A stretch of 64,000 nt of DNA from Variovorax sp. Sphag1AA (GCF_014192575.1 NZ_JACHYC010000001.1:620001-684000), one strand, 5' to 3'. Numbered from the stretch's first letter, positions 27,180 through 35,277 are shown. Numbers and translations: made by a program. The notes: a model not told the origin generated them from the letters alone.

Positions 27180-27213
27180 AAAGGCCTCTAGCTCATAACT
27201 GGAGGCCTTTCTC
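27180..27213. terminator. Bidirectional terminator
   Basis: AAAGGCCTC and GAGGCCTTT make a perfect 9-bp stem with a 13-base loop. A T-run follows on the plus strand and an A-run precedes it, so it can serve both the plus-strand region and the minus-strand gene ending at 27246. Confidence 0.8.
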
Positions 27214-27245
27214 GTTGTGGACGCAGCACATATCGTGTCCTCCTT

Positions 27246-27914
27246 TCACTTGGGTTCTTCGGGTTCTTCGGGCTGCGATTCATCTGCGGCCGACTCTTTG
27301 TCCAGCGGCAGCAGAGCAGGGGGCGCCGCGAGGGGCGCATACGGCGGCAGGGTCACTGGCGGAAAGAGCGTTGGCGCAACTTCGCCGTGAGCCTCAAAGC
27401 GATCCTCATCGATAGCGGGGAACTTGTACGCGGCAAGTCCCCAGCCACGCTTTCGATCGGAATCGAACACCTCGCTGTCGGACATGATCTGCACCAAGCG
27501 GTGGCGCTCATTCGCGATGTTGTCGAAGCTGACCCCTTGTTCCTTCAGGCTTTGAAGGATCGCCTCGGCGGACATGCGCCGCCCACCGGCGAGCAAACGC
27601 TCCAGTCGGCCGATCAGATCAGAGCGCCATTCGCGTCGACTCTTGCGAGTTGTAGTGATTTCCGCGGTTGCAACCATAGTTGCCGGTGCGAGCGTTTGGC
27701 GTACCACGCCGCTGATCGGCGGGAGAGAGGCCCCGAACAGGGCGATCTGAGCAACGACAGCATCTCGCTTCGTCTGAAGCTCGCGCACCCGCTCGGCAGC
27801 GGCGGCCACGGCTGCATGCGCGCGATCAAGTTCCGCTTGTGCTTCCGCGCGCTCACGCTCAACCTGCTGCTGCAGGAGAGTCAGAGCTTCCGCGAGGACG
27901 TTCGTATCGGACAT
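27246..27914 (-). CDS. Coiled-coil hypothetical protein of the element
   Basis: A 222-residue protein of unknown function. Residues about 5-60 form a coiled coil rich in Ala, Glu and Arg (LLQQQVERERAEAQAELDRA onward). The middle (about 90-165) contains RREWRSDLIGRLERLL and AEAILQSLKEQGVSFDN, which looks like a small winged-helix or HTH-like fold, and the C-terminal 55 residues are Pro/Ala/Glu-rich. It is read away from an AT-rich region with operator-like repeats. No enzymatic motif is seen. Confidence 0.7.
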   Translation of the reverse strand: MSDTNVLAEALTLLQQQVERERAEAQAELDRAHAAVAAAAERVRELQTKRDAVVAQIALFGASLPPISGVVRQTLAPATMVATAEITTTRKSRREWRSDLIGRLERLLAGGRRMSAEAILQSLKEQGVSFDNIANERHRLVQIMSDSEVFDSDRKRGWGLAAYKFPAIDEDRFEAHGEVAPTLFPPVTLPPYAPLAAPPALLPLDKESAADESQPEEPEEPK

Positions 27915-28262
27915 CCGCGGATCATACAGTAGAGGGAGGTTTCAGAGACGAATAATGTAACAAAACGTCTCTGAGTATGCGTTAAAGCATTGATTTTTCT
28001 AAAGTTTTGCGAGTTCGTCTTGTCTCTAATTTGATTTCGGAGACGAAAAATTTTCGTGATGAGGATGATGGTGTGTATTTGCGTACACGTGTTGTTGAGT
28101 TGCATGAAACGCTGCGGGCATCGCGTTCAGCCGTCGGTTGCGCATGATTGCTGAGGGTGCACGGACGCGGGGGGTCTCCGCGCTGCCCTGCCGTGCCAGG
28201 GTCAAACAACAAACCGCACTCACACCCCGCCGGATAGCGCGCCGGCATCGCGGGAAATCATT
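27915..28262. promoter_or_regulatory. AT-rich control region with inverted repeats
   Basis: This stretch is far richer in A and T than the rest of the window. It contains TCAGAGACG...CGTCTCTGA (27942-27950 and 27966-27974), a second GTCTC...GAGAC pair (28022-28044) and the palindrome ACGAAAAATTTTCGT (28043-28057). These look like operator sites just upstream of the gene starting at 27914. A frame from 27989 to 28147 without a normal start codon reads like real protein (LRVRLVSNLISETKNF and DGVYLRTRVVELHETLR) and may be a decayed or unusual small gene. I see nothing further between 28148 and 28262. Confidence 0.5.
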
Positions 28263-28451
28263 TCATTGCGCCGCTTGCTGCTGCTGGACAGCCTGGCGCA
28301 GCAAAGCCGCCGCCGTGCTACTCAAGGAGAGACGCGCGCCAGTGCGCTGCTCGACGGCGCGCTGGTGGAGCTTCAGGGCCTCGGCAGTAGGTCGGTCCAG
28401 CATGACGGCCACGCGCTGGTCGCAGCGGTTCCGGGCGGGCTTCGTACTCAA
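28263..28451 (-). CDS. Small ribbon-helix-helix-like protein
   Basis: A 62-residue protein. QRVAVMLDRPTAEALKLHQR followed by a helix ending LRQAVQQQQAAQ has the strand-helix-helix spacing of CopG/Arc-type DNA-binding proteins. The start is a TTG that overlaps the stop of the upstream gene by four bases, so it is the third of three coupled genes behind the capsid-like gene. It could be a regulator of the element; the call rests on pattern only. Confidence 0.55.
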   Translation of the reverse strand: MSTKPARNRCDQRVAVMLDRPTAEALKLHQRAVEQRTGARLSLSSTAAALLRQAVQQQQAAQ

Positions 28452-28825
28452 ACCTCACCCCGCCAAGCGTTGACCCAACTCGGGCCGCGCGCGAGGCGCT
28501 TTGCTACCCGAACGTGCGCGCGAACGAATCGCCGCAGATACCTGGTTGCGGCTTCGAGTTGATCCGCATTCAGTTCGGGGTAGGCATCGGCAAGGGCCTT
28601 GCGCGTTTCATCGGCGCCATCGAACCAGGGTTGGCGACCAGGAACCTGGACCACTACACGGCGCGTTCGCCCCGTCTCGCAGCCGCGTAGATGAACGATG
28701 GCACAGTCAAGGTCAACACGGACGTGCGGCGGAAGATCGTCGGCGGCTTCAAGCCGGGGCGTCGGCACGCGAGGCTGATGGTTCAGCCGCTTCCTGGCGA
28801 ATGCTTGGCGAAGTGTGTCCAGCAT
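28448..28825 (-). CDS. Hypothetical protein of the element, coupled to the capsid-like gene
   Basis: A 125-residue basic protein of unknown function, MLDTLRQAFARKRLNHQPRV at the start. A beta-rich middle (RVDLDCAIVHLRGC, RRVVVQVPGRQPWF) is followed by a helical, Arg-rich end. The ATG at 28825 overlaps the capsid-like stop; a GTG one codon upstream is an alternative start. Its position directly behind a possible capsid gene suggests a head-associated role, but there is no sequence proof. Confidence 0.6.
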   Translation of the reverse strand: MLDTLRQAFARKRLNHQPRVPTPRLEAADDLPPHVRVDLDCAIVHLRGCETGRTRRVVVQVPGRQPWFDGADETRKALADAYPELNADQLEAATRYLRRFVRAHVRVAKRLARGPSWVNAWRGEV

Positions 28826-29865
28826 CACGCGGCGACCCAGAAATCGGATGTCGGAAGCAATGCTTCCAAGGTCACGAACACAGTGATTTCCATGTCGCCT
28901 CGGATCGAGGTTCGCTTGATGACGATTCGAATTTCATCGTTCACTGCTACAGCGGCACGGCCGAACGCTCCGACGATGCTGGGCGCGATGACATCGGTCA
29001 GATCGGCGCCGATGCCTGAGACGCGGAGATCGCCAGCGGCGCCAACCGTCGCGCCTTGGGCGGAGGTTCCACAAATCGCTTTCAACTCGTCGAAGCGAAG
29101 CCCCTGCGCGGCGGCCTTGCCAAGAGTGAAGGCTGAAGGCGTGGAAGCAACGATGGCTTCCAGCAAAACGCGGTCGCAGAGTTGCGCCAGGCCGAGAGAC
29201 AGGGCGCGTGCCACGATGAATTCAGCATCGGCGTCTGACCGGTCCTTTTGCTCTCGTCGCGTGAGCGTGAACGAAACGGCGTGGCTTGCGGCGTCACCGA
29301 GGTTGATTTCTGCGCCGGCCAAGGGCAAGGGACTGGTTGCCGCATCGTCGCCATCGGCCACGATGGCGAATGCAGCCGGCGTTACTACCTCGAATCGCGC
29401 CGCACGCTTGTGCCAGGCGATCACATCGCCGTCTTGGACGGCCGGTGGAGCATCAGCGATAGGCAGCAGACGTGCCCCCGCTTGAAGGACGCGACTGGCG
29501 TTCATCACCACGTGGCTCATCGTTTGGGTGACGCCAGCGGGCACGCGCTGGGTGCTCTGCGAATCGAGTTCGCGCAACTGATCACCCGAGGGTGCGGGAA
29601 AGACATCCGAAAGTCGGAATGCACCCGCAACCGCTGGTTCCGTGGCGTAGACGTGGGTGGGTTCGTCGTAGCCTGGCGTGTGATGCTCGTGGAACCCAAG
29701 CGCGCGCCTTGCGCTGGCGAACAGGGACGGGAGTCCGATGGTTTGCGGCGCCGCGATGGTCGGCTTCCGATGGCGTTCGAACTGAGCGAGGACATCCGCG
29801 CTGGTCGCGCGAGAAACGTCAAGCGGGGTCGATGTGAAGGATTGCCCTTGGAGGTTTGCGTGCAT
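28825..29865 (-). CDS. Putative HK97-like major capsid protein of the element
   Basis: A 346-residue protein. The N-terminal part (about 1-60) is helical, and the rest has the order seen in HK97-fold capsids: a middle with LCDRVLLEAIVAS resembling the segment before the capsid G-loop, then GAFGRAAVAVNDEIRIVI and a terminal strand ITVFVTLEALLPTSDFWV resembling the end of capsid P-domains. The likeness is in pattern, not a recognised signature. I used the ATG at 29865; an in-frame GTG at 29955 would add 30 residues. Portal, protease and terminase genes are absent nearby. Confidence 0.45.
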   Translation of the reverse strand: MHANLQGQSFTSTPLDVSRATSADVLAQFERHRKPTIAAPQTIGLPSLFASARRALGFHEHHTPGYDEPTHVYATEPAVAGAFRLSDVFPAPSGDQLRELDSQSTQRVPAGVTQTMSHVVMNASRVLQAGARLLPIADAPPAVQDGDVIAWHKRAARFEVVTPAAFAIVADGDDAATSPLPLAGAEINLGDAASHAVSFTLTRREQKDRSDADAEFIVARALSLGLAQLCDRVLLEAIVASTPSAFTLGKAAAQGLRFDELKAICGTSAQGATVGAAGDLRVSGIGADLTDVIAPSIVGAFGRAAVAVNDEIRIVIKRTSIRGDMEITVFVTLEALLPTSDFWVAA

Positions 29866-29991
29866 GGGGACGATTGGTTTGATTGAAGCGTTGGTCAGCT
29901 GTTTGCAGCTTTGTGCATAGGTGGCAGTCTCGAAGACTTGTCTCGTTCGATCCACCTGGGGGATTTCCGCCGCGTGATCAGTGTTCGGGTG

Positions 29992-30348
29992 TCATGTGTG
30001 CCCCATCAGGGCCTGGGCCGCGCCGAGTGCCTTCATGGCTTCGGCAAGAGAAAGGCCATTGCGTTTAAACAGCCCGCCGAACGCTTCCGCGTCCGCATCA
30101 GTCACCGCTTGATCGTGGGATTGCAGCCAGCCAGCGGCGACGATGACATGTACGGATGGCGTCGGCCGCCAGCGCGCGGAAACCTTGCGCCCACATACCA
30201 ACCAGGTCGCCCAACTGAAATCGAACCGGCCGCGATTCAGCCGGGGCAAGTCGCCGTCTTCGGCCCACATGCGAACCGTTCGCGCGGTGACATCTAGGAC
30301 ACCTGCGATTTCGGGCGCAGTCATGGAATAGATAGGTTCAGTGCTCAT
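29992..30348 (-). CDS. Small HTH DNA-binding protein
   Basis: A 118-residue protein with an N-terminal helix-turn-helix of MerR/Nu1 type: APEIAGVLDVTARTVRMWAED, then GDLPRLNRGRFDF as the wing. The C-terminal half is helical (FGGLFKRNGLSLAEAMKALG). The ATG at 30348 is chosen because sequence upstream is out of frame with any recognisable family. It may be an excisionase-like factor, a transcription factor or a terminase small-subunit relative; the sequence does not decide. Confidence 0.6.
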   Translation of the reverse strand: MSTEPIYSMTAPEIAGVLDVTARTVRMWAEDGDLPRLNRGRFDFSWATWLVCGRKVSARWRPTPSVHVIVAAGWLQSHDQAVTDADAEAFGGLFKRNGLSLAEAMKALGAAQALMGHT

Positions 30349-30466
30349 GGTTCTCAAAGAGGAAACGGAAATGGGGTTTTGGGGCCACGCAGATATCGAA
30401 CGTCGCGGGATCGATGACCCCGCAAGGGAAGGGGGCCGAGGAAGGACCCATGCGCGTTGCTGGGCC

Positions 30467-30904
30467 TCATGCGTGCAGTTCCAGCACGTCGATACCGTTG
30501 CCGCAGTCGCCGCGATACATGCATGCAGCCTCAACGGCCTGGCGGGCGTTTCCGCCCATGTGCAGGACACCCCTGGCCACTTCGCCGCCAGAGCCGGCCA
30601 CCATGGTCGAGTCATCGAGTGGCACCGGGTAAGGGCCGCTCACGTACTGCACGAGGCTGCCATCGGGGCGGATCGCCCACAGTTCTGCCTCTGATGCGCG
30701 CGCCGACTGTGGAAACGCTTCAGGCGTGGCACCAGCCAACCACCACTCACGCAACTCGTTGATGGTGTCCGCCTTGCCAGACCCAGCCAGGAGGGCGCCG
30801 CACGGCGCGCGCATGATCTTCGTGACGGTGCTCACTCGGCCGCGATGGTCGGTCGCGCGCTTGTCTGCGGCCAGAGTGCAACCGTCCCATGCGATTACCG
30901 TCAT
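30467..30904 (-). CDS. Phage-type Ntn-hydrolase (proteasome-subunit-like) protein
   Basis: A 145-residue protein starting MTVIAWDGCTLAADKRATDH. This matches a group of phage proteins with the Ntn-hydrolase (20S proteasome beta) fold. After removal of Met, Thr2 would be the N-terminal nucleophile, and the lysine in ADKRAT is near the expected position of the conserved Lys. GALLAGSGKAD and MVAGSGGEVARGVL are the other family segments. Its natural substrate is unknown. It stands alone between the candidate origin and the HTH gene. Confidence 0.7.
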   Translation of the reverse strand: MTVIAWDGCTLAADKRATDHRGRVSTVTKIMRAPCGALLAGSGKADTINELREWWLAGATPEAFPQSARASEAELWAIRPDGSLVQYVSGPYPVPLDDSTMVAGSGGEVARGVLHMGGNARQAVEAACMYRGDCGNGIDVLELHA

Positions 30905-30929
30905 GGCCTGGCCCCAGCCGCTTCACCTG

Positions 30930-31031
30930 CGGTAACGGTAACGGTGGTAACGCTGACTTGCATAGGGCTGGAATAAAAACGGTGTGTTTGGGTCTTATAG
31001 GTTTGGCTGTTACTGCCGTTACCGTTACCGG
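30930..31031. other. Candidate replication origin with inverted GGTAAC iterons
   Basis: CGGTAACGGTAACGG (30930-30944) and its exact inverse CCGTTACCGTTACCG (31016-31030) flank a 71-base spacer with the AT-rich tract GAATAAAAACGGTGTG. Each arm carries a third imperfect copy facing inward (TGGTAACG and its partner CTGTTACTG). The site lies between the primase-helicase stop and the next gene. P4-like satellites place repeats bound by their primase-helicase near the origin, so this is the best origin candidate. Confidence 0.55.
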
Positions 31032-31040
31032 TGTCCTGAC

Positions 31041-33236
31041 TCATACGACACCCGCCAGCACTTCGGCTGCGCTGCGGGTTGTGAAGGTCCCTGCCCGTGC
31101 TCGCCCCGCCTCTACCGCAACATCAGAGGCAGGGGCATCGACCCAACGTGCGTGATTGCGGAGCACCCAGCAGCGCGTCACTTGGCGATTGACTTTCAAG
31201 GTACGCGGGAAGTTGATCGCGCCGATTTCGTCCAGCACTCGACGCATGGCAGGCGTAAGGCTTTTCTCGGCGCCTTCACTCAGGATCGCAGCCGCATCGG
31301 CATTGGTGATGACATCGGCGGGCCAATGCGCCGCGATTTCCTCTGCGTGCTTTTGCGTCAACGACTTGGAGGCGCCGACAGCCGCGCGCTTGGCTTCATT
31401 CATCGGCGGACGCTCGCCGGGATTGAACGCGCTGATATCGCGTGCCCGCAGCCACACGCCCACGGCATTGATGAACTCGCCATCTTCCAGCAGTGCATAC
31501 AGCCGGGTATAGGCTCCAGGCGAACGGGGCGGTGCGTCATGCCGTAGCACGCGCCAGCGGCGGTCTGTATCGTTCAGAGGCAGCGCGTTGTCGTGGTTGC
31601 TGAACACAAGCCAGCGGCAGGAGTTGTGCTCCTTGAACTGGCGGCCGAACTTCGGATTGATGCCGCGTTCTTCAGCATTGACGATGCTTTTCAGGCGGTT
31701 GGCGTGCCTGAATTGATTTTCGCCGCCGCCTTCTTGCACTTCGTCCACCATCGCCAGCACGCGCCCCGCAAGTGCTCCGTTGAACTGGCTTTCCAGTAGT
31801 GCCGGCAGGTCCACGTTCGGAGCCACGTAGCCGCGCCACACACGCGCCAACACGCTTGCCAGCCAGTTGCGACCTGTGCCGGTGTTCTTCGCGATATGCA
31901 GCCACCCGTAGTGTGGAAGCACGCCAGGCCATTGCTCGATGTGCGCCAGCCAGTCTAGGAAGGCGGTTCGCTCGGTCGCGTCAGGGATCAGATATGCCAC
32001 CTGGTCGATGAATGGCGCTACATCCGCAGTTGTCGGCCACCGTGCGATCGGCCGCCACGAGTTGAGTGCCATCAGGCCATCAGGATCACTACAGATTGCA
32101 GGCGCACCGGCATGAAAGGTCCGCGTATGCACAGTTTTTCGCGCGCTGTCCTGCTTCCATTCAACGGCGTGGTGGATGCGTTTGCGTCGGCCATCCTCGC
32201 CTATCTTGAACGTGGCGCAAGATGCGGTCAGGTCGCAGAACTCGCCGAACGCCAGCACCCATCGCGGGTTGCTGATGCGCCCAACCTGGCTACCGCTCGC
32301 GATCCACACGCAATCATTGAGCATTTCCTCGACCGATAGCGACGGCGGCGCGGTGTCGCGCTCGGTGTCCTGCAACTTGGCGTTCTCGTCCTGCTGCTGA
32401 CGGCGCCGGCTTTCGTCGCGGGCGTTGTTGTCCCCCGGTATCGCGTCAACCAGTCGTAGCAGTGCGTCCGCAGTTCCGCCGGCTTCCAGCCAGTCCGATA
32501 CGTCCCCCTTGGGCGGCAGGCCCGGAAGCTCCAGCGTGCGAACCTCTGCGGCCACTCCGCGCAGCTTTCCTGTCACCAGTCGCGCATGCTCGCGCCCTGC
32601 ATCGTCGTTATCCGGCAGGACCACCACATGGCGGCCACTGAAATGTGGCGTCAACTCGTCACGCCACTTGTTGGCCCCGCCCGCGTTGCACGTTGCCACC
32701 AGGCCGATGGCGGCCAGCGCGTCAGCGTCTTTCTCGCCCTCGACAACGAACACCTGCGCATCGGGTTTCGCCACAAGATGGGGGAGGCGATACGGGACTT
32801 GGCGCACACCTTTGACGCCCCAGGTACATCCACCGCGACCATTGGGCCTGCGCTGTTTAAACGTCTTGGGATGGAACCGACAGACTTCAAACAGCACCTG
32901 GCCGTCTTCGTCCAGATATGGATACGTCTTCACTAGGCGGGGCTGCTGCTCTGACTCCTCGGGCAGCTTGATGCCTTCGCGTTCCATCCACCGCACTGCC
33001 TGCGCCTTCGTGTCGGCCTCGCCGCGATGGACGATCAGGTCCAAGACCCCGCCACCGATTCCGCGCTCGTTGTCGAACCACGTACCTTTGATCAGGTCCA
33101 CGGACATGCTGCCGCGCTTGCCAAAGCGCAGTTCGGTGGATTTGCTCAGGCTGGTATTTGGTTCGCCCAGCAACACCTTAGCGACTGTCCCGGCGAATTG
33201 AGCGAACTCATCATGAAATGATTTCAGCGACCTCAT
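31041..33236 (-). CDS. TOPRIM primase-helicase of the element
   Basis: A 731-residue replication protein. A primase-like N-terminal region leads to a TOPRIM domain with FVVEGEKDADAL (E166 to D170) and VVLPDNDDAG (D209-D212). The C-terminal half is a P-loop helicase with NTGTGRNWLASVLARVW from residue 451 and Walker B LAMVDEVQEG near 485. The usual Walker A lysine is an arginine (R456). SNHDNALPLNDTDRRW follows, as in phage primase-helicases. The ATG at 33236 overlaps the upstream stop (ATGA). It should initiate replication of the excised element, probably at the adjacent iterons. Confidence 0.85.
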   Translation of the reverse strand: MRSLKSFHDEFAQFAGTVAKVLLGEPNTSLSKSTELRFGKRGSMSVDLIKGTWFDNERGIGGGVLDLIVHRGEADTKAQAVRWMEREGIKLPEESEQQPRLVKTYPYLDEDGQVLFEVCRFHPKTFKQRRPNGRGGCTWGVKGVRQVPYRLPHLVAKPDAQVFVVEGEKDADALAAIGLVATCNAGGANKWRDELTPHFSGRHVVVLPDNDDAGREHARLVTGKLRGVAAEVRTLELPGLPPKGDVSDWLEAGGTADALLRLVDAIPGDNNARDESRRRQQQDENAKLQDTERDTAPPSLSVEEMLNDCVWIASGSQVGRISNPRWVLAFGEFCDLTASCATFKIGEDGRRKRIHHAVEWKQDSARKTVHTRTFHAGAPAICSDPDGLMALNSWRPIARWPTTADVAPFIDQVAYLIPDATERTAFLDWLAHIEQWPGVLPHYGWLHIAKNTGTGRNWLASVLARVWRGYVAPNVDLPALLESQFNGALAGRVLAMVDEVQEGGGENQFRHANRLKSIVNAEERGINPKFGRQFKEHNSCRWLVFSNHDNALPLNDTDRRWRVLRHDAPPRSPGAYTRLYALLEDGEFINAVGVWLRARDISAFNPGERPPMNEAKRAAVGASKSLTQKHAEEIAAHWPADVITNADAAAILSEGAEKSLTPAMRRVLDEIGAINFPRTLKVNRQVTRCWVLRNHARWVDAPASDVAVEAGRARAGTFTTRSAAEVLAGVV

Positions 33237-33526
33237 TCGCCAGCCGCGTCCCATTCGGCTGCTGCTTGATCAATCGCGCGTTTGAGAATTTTTCTGGCCT
33301 CAGCCTTGCTCAGCTTCGAGTTAGAAAAAATTCCGAACTTCGTTCGCTCGTGAATTGCGGCCGGAGAGAATCCCACTGCGAGCATGGAAAGAGCCAAGGC
33401 ATTGCCACCACGAAAATGGCGCTCCTCCTCGTCTTGAACGGTCATCGACACTTCACGTGCGATTTCGCTGTACTGGCGATTGAAGTGCTCGGCGGTTTCT
33501 TTTGGTTTGTCTTTGGAGAGAATCAT
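33233..33526 (-). CDS. Hypothetical protein upstream of the primase gene
   Basis: A 97-residue, mostly helical, charged protein of unknown function, starting MILSKDKPKETAEHFNRQYS. ALSMLAVGFSPAAIHERTKF is its least charged stretch. It lies 11 bases after the AlpA-like gene and is coupled by a 4-base overlap to the primase-helicase gene, so it is expressed with the replication module. Confidence 0.65.
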   Translation of the reverse strand: MILSKDKPKETAEHFNRQYSEIAREVSMTVQDEEERHFRGGNALALSMLAVGFSPAAIHERTKFGIFSNSKLSKAEARKILKRAIDQAAAEWDAAGE

Positions 33527-33537
33527 TTGGGCTCCCC

Positions 33538-33750
33538 TTATTTGCTATGGGAATGGCGCCGCGATGTCTCCAGCCGCGTACGCATCCAGGCTTGTACTTC
33601 GTTGCGTTCCCAAGCAACCGCTCGGCCGCCAACGCGCACAGGTTGAGGGGCTTCGCCTCGGGCCACCATGGCATACCACTGCGTCTTCCGCAAACCTACT
33701 TGTGCCAACGTTTCAGGCAATCGATCAAATTTCAGTTCTCGTTTTTCCAT
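33538..33750 (-). CDS. AlpA-family regulator
   Basis: A 70-residue protein of the AlpA family. RLPETLAQVGLRKTQWYAMV is the winged HTH core, and APQPVRVGGRAVAWERNEVQAWM is the diagnostic second half. AlpA proteins regulate excision or the replication operon in P4-like elements and islands. It is the first gene of the replication operon and lies just after the integrase terminator region. Confidence 0.9.
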   Translation of the reverse strand: MEKRELKFDRLPETLAQVGLRKTQWYAMVARGEAPQPVRVGGRAVAWERNEVQAWMRTRLETSRRHSHSK

Positions 33751-33925
33751 TTTGAATACTCGCGACTGGTGCTGAGATGCCCGATTAAGATCGAAGCGGT
33801 TCGATGTGTCTACGGGGTGCCCTTACGAATCATTTCCGCCGGTAAAGGTTTTTGAGTTAATTTCCCAAATTTATTTTTATCTCGAATCCCAGGCTGATTG
33901 AGTTTGTCTATGTAAAGGTGTTTAA

Positions 33926-33952
33926 ACAAAAAAGCCGGCGCAGGGCCGGCAT
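33926..33952 (-). terminator. Rho-independent terminator of the integrase gene
   Basis: GCCGGC at 33934-33939 pairs with GCCGGC at 33945-33950. On the minus strand the stem is followed by six T residues. It is 29 bases past the integrase stop. The bases between here and 33751 are AT-rich and probably hold the promoter of the AlpA-primase operon. Confidence 0.85.
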
Positions 33953-33980
33953 TTACTGAGGTAAAGGAATTCGACTGAAA

Positions 33981-35234
33981 TTATTTCTTCGCGTTGAGTA
34001 GTTTTTCGAGGGTTTCGAGCGCATTGAGCTTTTCGGGGGCGTAGTCGTGGCCGTCATAGTGGCGTGCTTGCACCCCGCTGATACCGTGCGACTGGAGACG
34101 GCCTCGAATCTCCTGCGAAACCCTGGCGCTGGCTAGCAAGGTTTCCACGCCGGACCTAACGCGCTTCGCCTGGAACTCTGGCAGCGTGTCTTTGACCGCT
34201 TCGACCGCCCAGGCCGCAAGCGTCGTCGCAGCCAGGTGGGTTTCGCCGCCATCGGTGGAAATGGCGAATTCGCCGGCCGCCCTGCACTCGGCAAGGGCGC
34301 GATTGGCGGCCTTGGTTAGAGGAACCGCATGAGGCCGGGGAGGGCGGCCAGGGCGGCCTTTGCCATCGTGCAGCAGGATCGACGCCGCCGTGATGTTCGC
34401 CGTACGGAGGTTCACCAGTTGTTCGATGCGCTGGCCCCCAGTCAGTAGGTGCAGGCGGAGTGCCGCGCCCTTGATGCCATCAAGGCCCCTGATGGCTTGC
34501 CAGTAGGTGCGCAACTCGTCAGCGGTCAAAGGGTTCTTGTCGGCCTTGTTCGCGGCTTCATCGGGCTCCGTATCGGCTACGGGGTTCGATGTGATGCCGT
34601 AGGCCTTGAAGCGCAGCGGAATGCTCGGCTTCGTGCGTGCGGCCTTTGCCATGGCAAACGCAGCGCGCGCATAGCTTCGCAGCTTGTTGGCGGTGCGACC
34701 TTTGTCGGCCTCGATCAGCTTTCGCATCATGTCAGCGAACTGCTCGCTGGTGACAGATGCTGCGGGACGGCGGGCGACATCGGGCCAAGCCTCACGGACG
34801 TGGAGCTTGAAGATACTCCGCGCGTCCTTGTGCGCCGATCGGCCAAGCGTTTCCAGGTGGTCGCAATAGTCGGTCAGCAGCGCGTCTAGCGTGTAGAGCC
34901 TTGCATCCTCTTTCGCCTGCTTCGCGGCCTTTGCAGCGGCGCGATGGCCGCCCTCGTCGATAGTCGCACGGTGTCGGTGAGCCAGGTCTTCAGCCGCGCG
35001 AGTGGCTGCCTGGACGGAATAGCCTCGGTCTGTCGGCTTGATGCTTTTCGGCGGCGCGCCTGAGTCGTAGGGACCGATTGGCACGCGATCCGTCTTGCCA
35101 TCGAGCGTGTAGCGCCAATAGAACTGAACGCCAGCGGCAAGTCGCCGCACTTCCAGTGAACCGCTGGGGTTGACCTTGCACAGCACAGCGAAGCTGCCCT
35201 GGCTCAAGCCATTGATGATCTGTCCTGGTGTCAT
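33981..35234 (-). CDS. Tyrosine integrase of the tRNA-Lys element
   Basis: A 417-residue tyrosine recombinase. An N-terminal arm-binding region (FYWRYTLDGKTDRVPIGPYD) is of the DUF4102 kind found in P4-type integrases, followed by a core-binding domain (LDALLTDYCDHLETLGRS). The catalytic set is visible as R269 in LTGGQRIEQLVNL, K357-x-x-R360, H383 in LQSHGISGVQ and Y393 in RHYDGH; the first position of the HxxR box is Lys. The gene lies 150 bases from attR and reads away from it, so it should catalyse integration into the tRNA gene. Confidence 0.93.
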   Translation of the reverse strand: MTPGQIINGLSQGSFAVLCKVNPSGSLEVRRLAAGVQFYWRYTLDGKTDRVPIGPYDSGAPPKSIKPTDRGYSVQAATRAAEDLAHRHRATIDEGGHRAAAKAAKQAKEDARLYTLDALLTDYCDHLETLGRSAHKDARSIFKLHVREAWPDVARRPAASVTSEQFADMMRKLIEADKGRTANKLRSYARAAFAMAKAARTKPSIPLRFKAYGITSNPVADTEPDEAANKADKNPLTADELRTYWQAIRGLDGIKGAALRLHLLTGGQRIEQLVNLRTANITAASILLHDGKGRPGRPPRPHAVPLTKAANRALAECRAAGEFAISTDGGETHLAATTLAAWAVEAVKDTLPEFQAKRVRSGVETLLASARVSQEIRGRLQSHGISGVQARHYDGHDYAPEKLNALETLEKLLNAKK

Positions 35235-35259
35235 CCGTACTTTGATCCTTTCTGGCGCC

Positions 35260-35277
35260 GTGACAGTCTGGTGACAG
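35260..35277 (+). repeat. Right arm-type repeat (GTGACAGTCTGGTGACAG)
   Basis: An exact 18-base copy of 25886-25903. A further GGTGACAG stands at 35345-35352, closer to attR. The block lies directly upstream of the integrase gene, so integrase binding there could also repress its own promoter; that is inferred. Confidence 0.6.

Larger units (their letters stand above)
26836..27245. other. Gene-free stretch of the element with strong hairpins
   Basis: No convincing protein gene fills these 410 bases. It holds the terminator at 26858, two copies of TTCTCAAGCCGGC (near 26887 and 26985), a long-range stem at 27032-27119 and a terminator at 27180. It separates converging genes and could contain a small RNA or a cis-acting packaging site. 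Confidence 0.5.

Noticed and set aside
28138..28828. Plus-strand frames at 28138-28473 and 28501-29019
   Set aside because: They are antisense to the coupled minus-strand small genes and show Arg/Ser-rich shadow composition.
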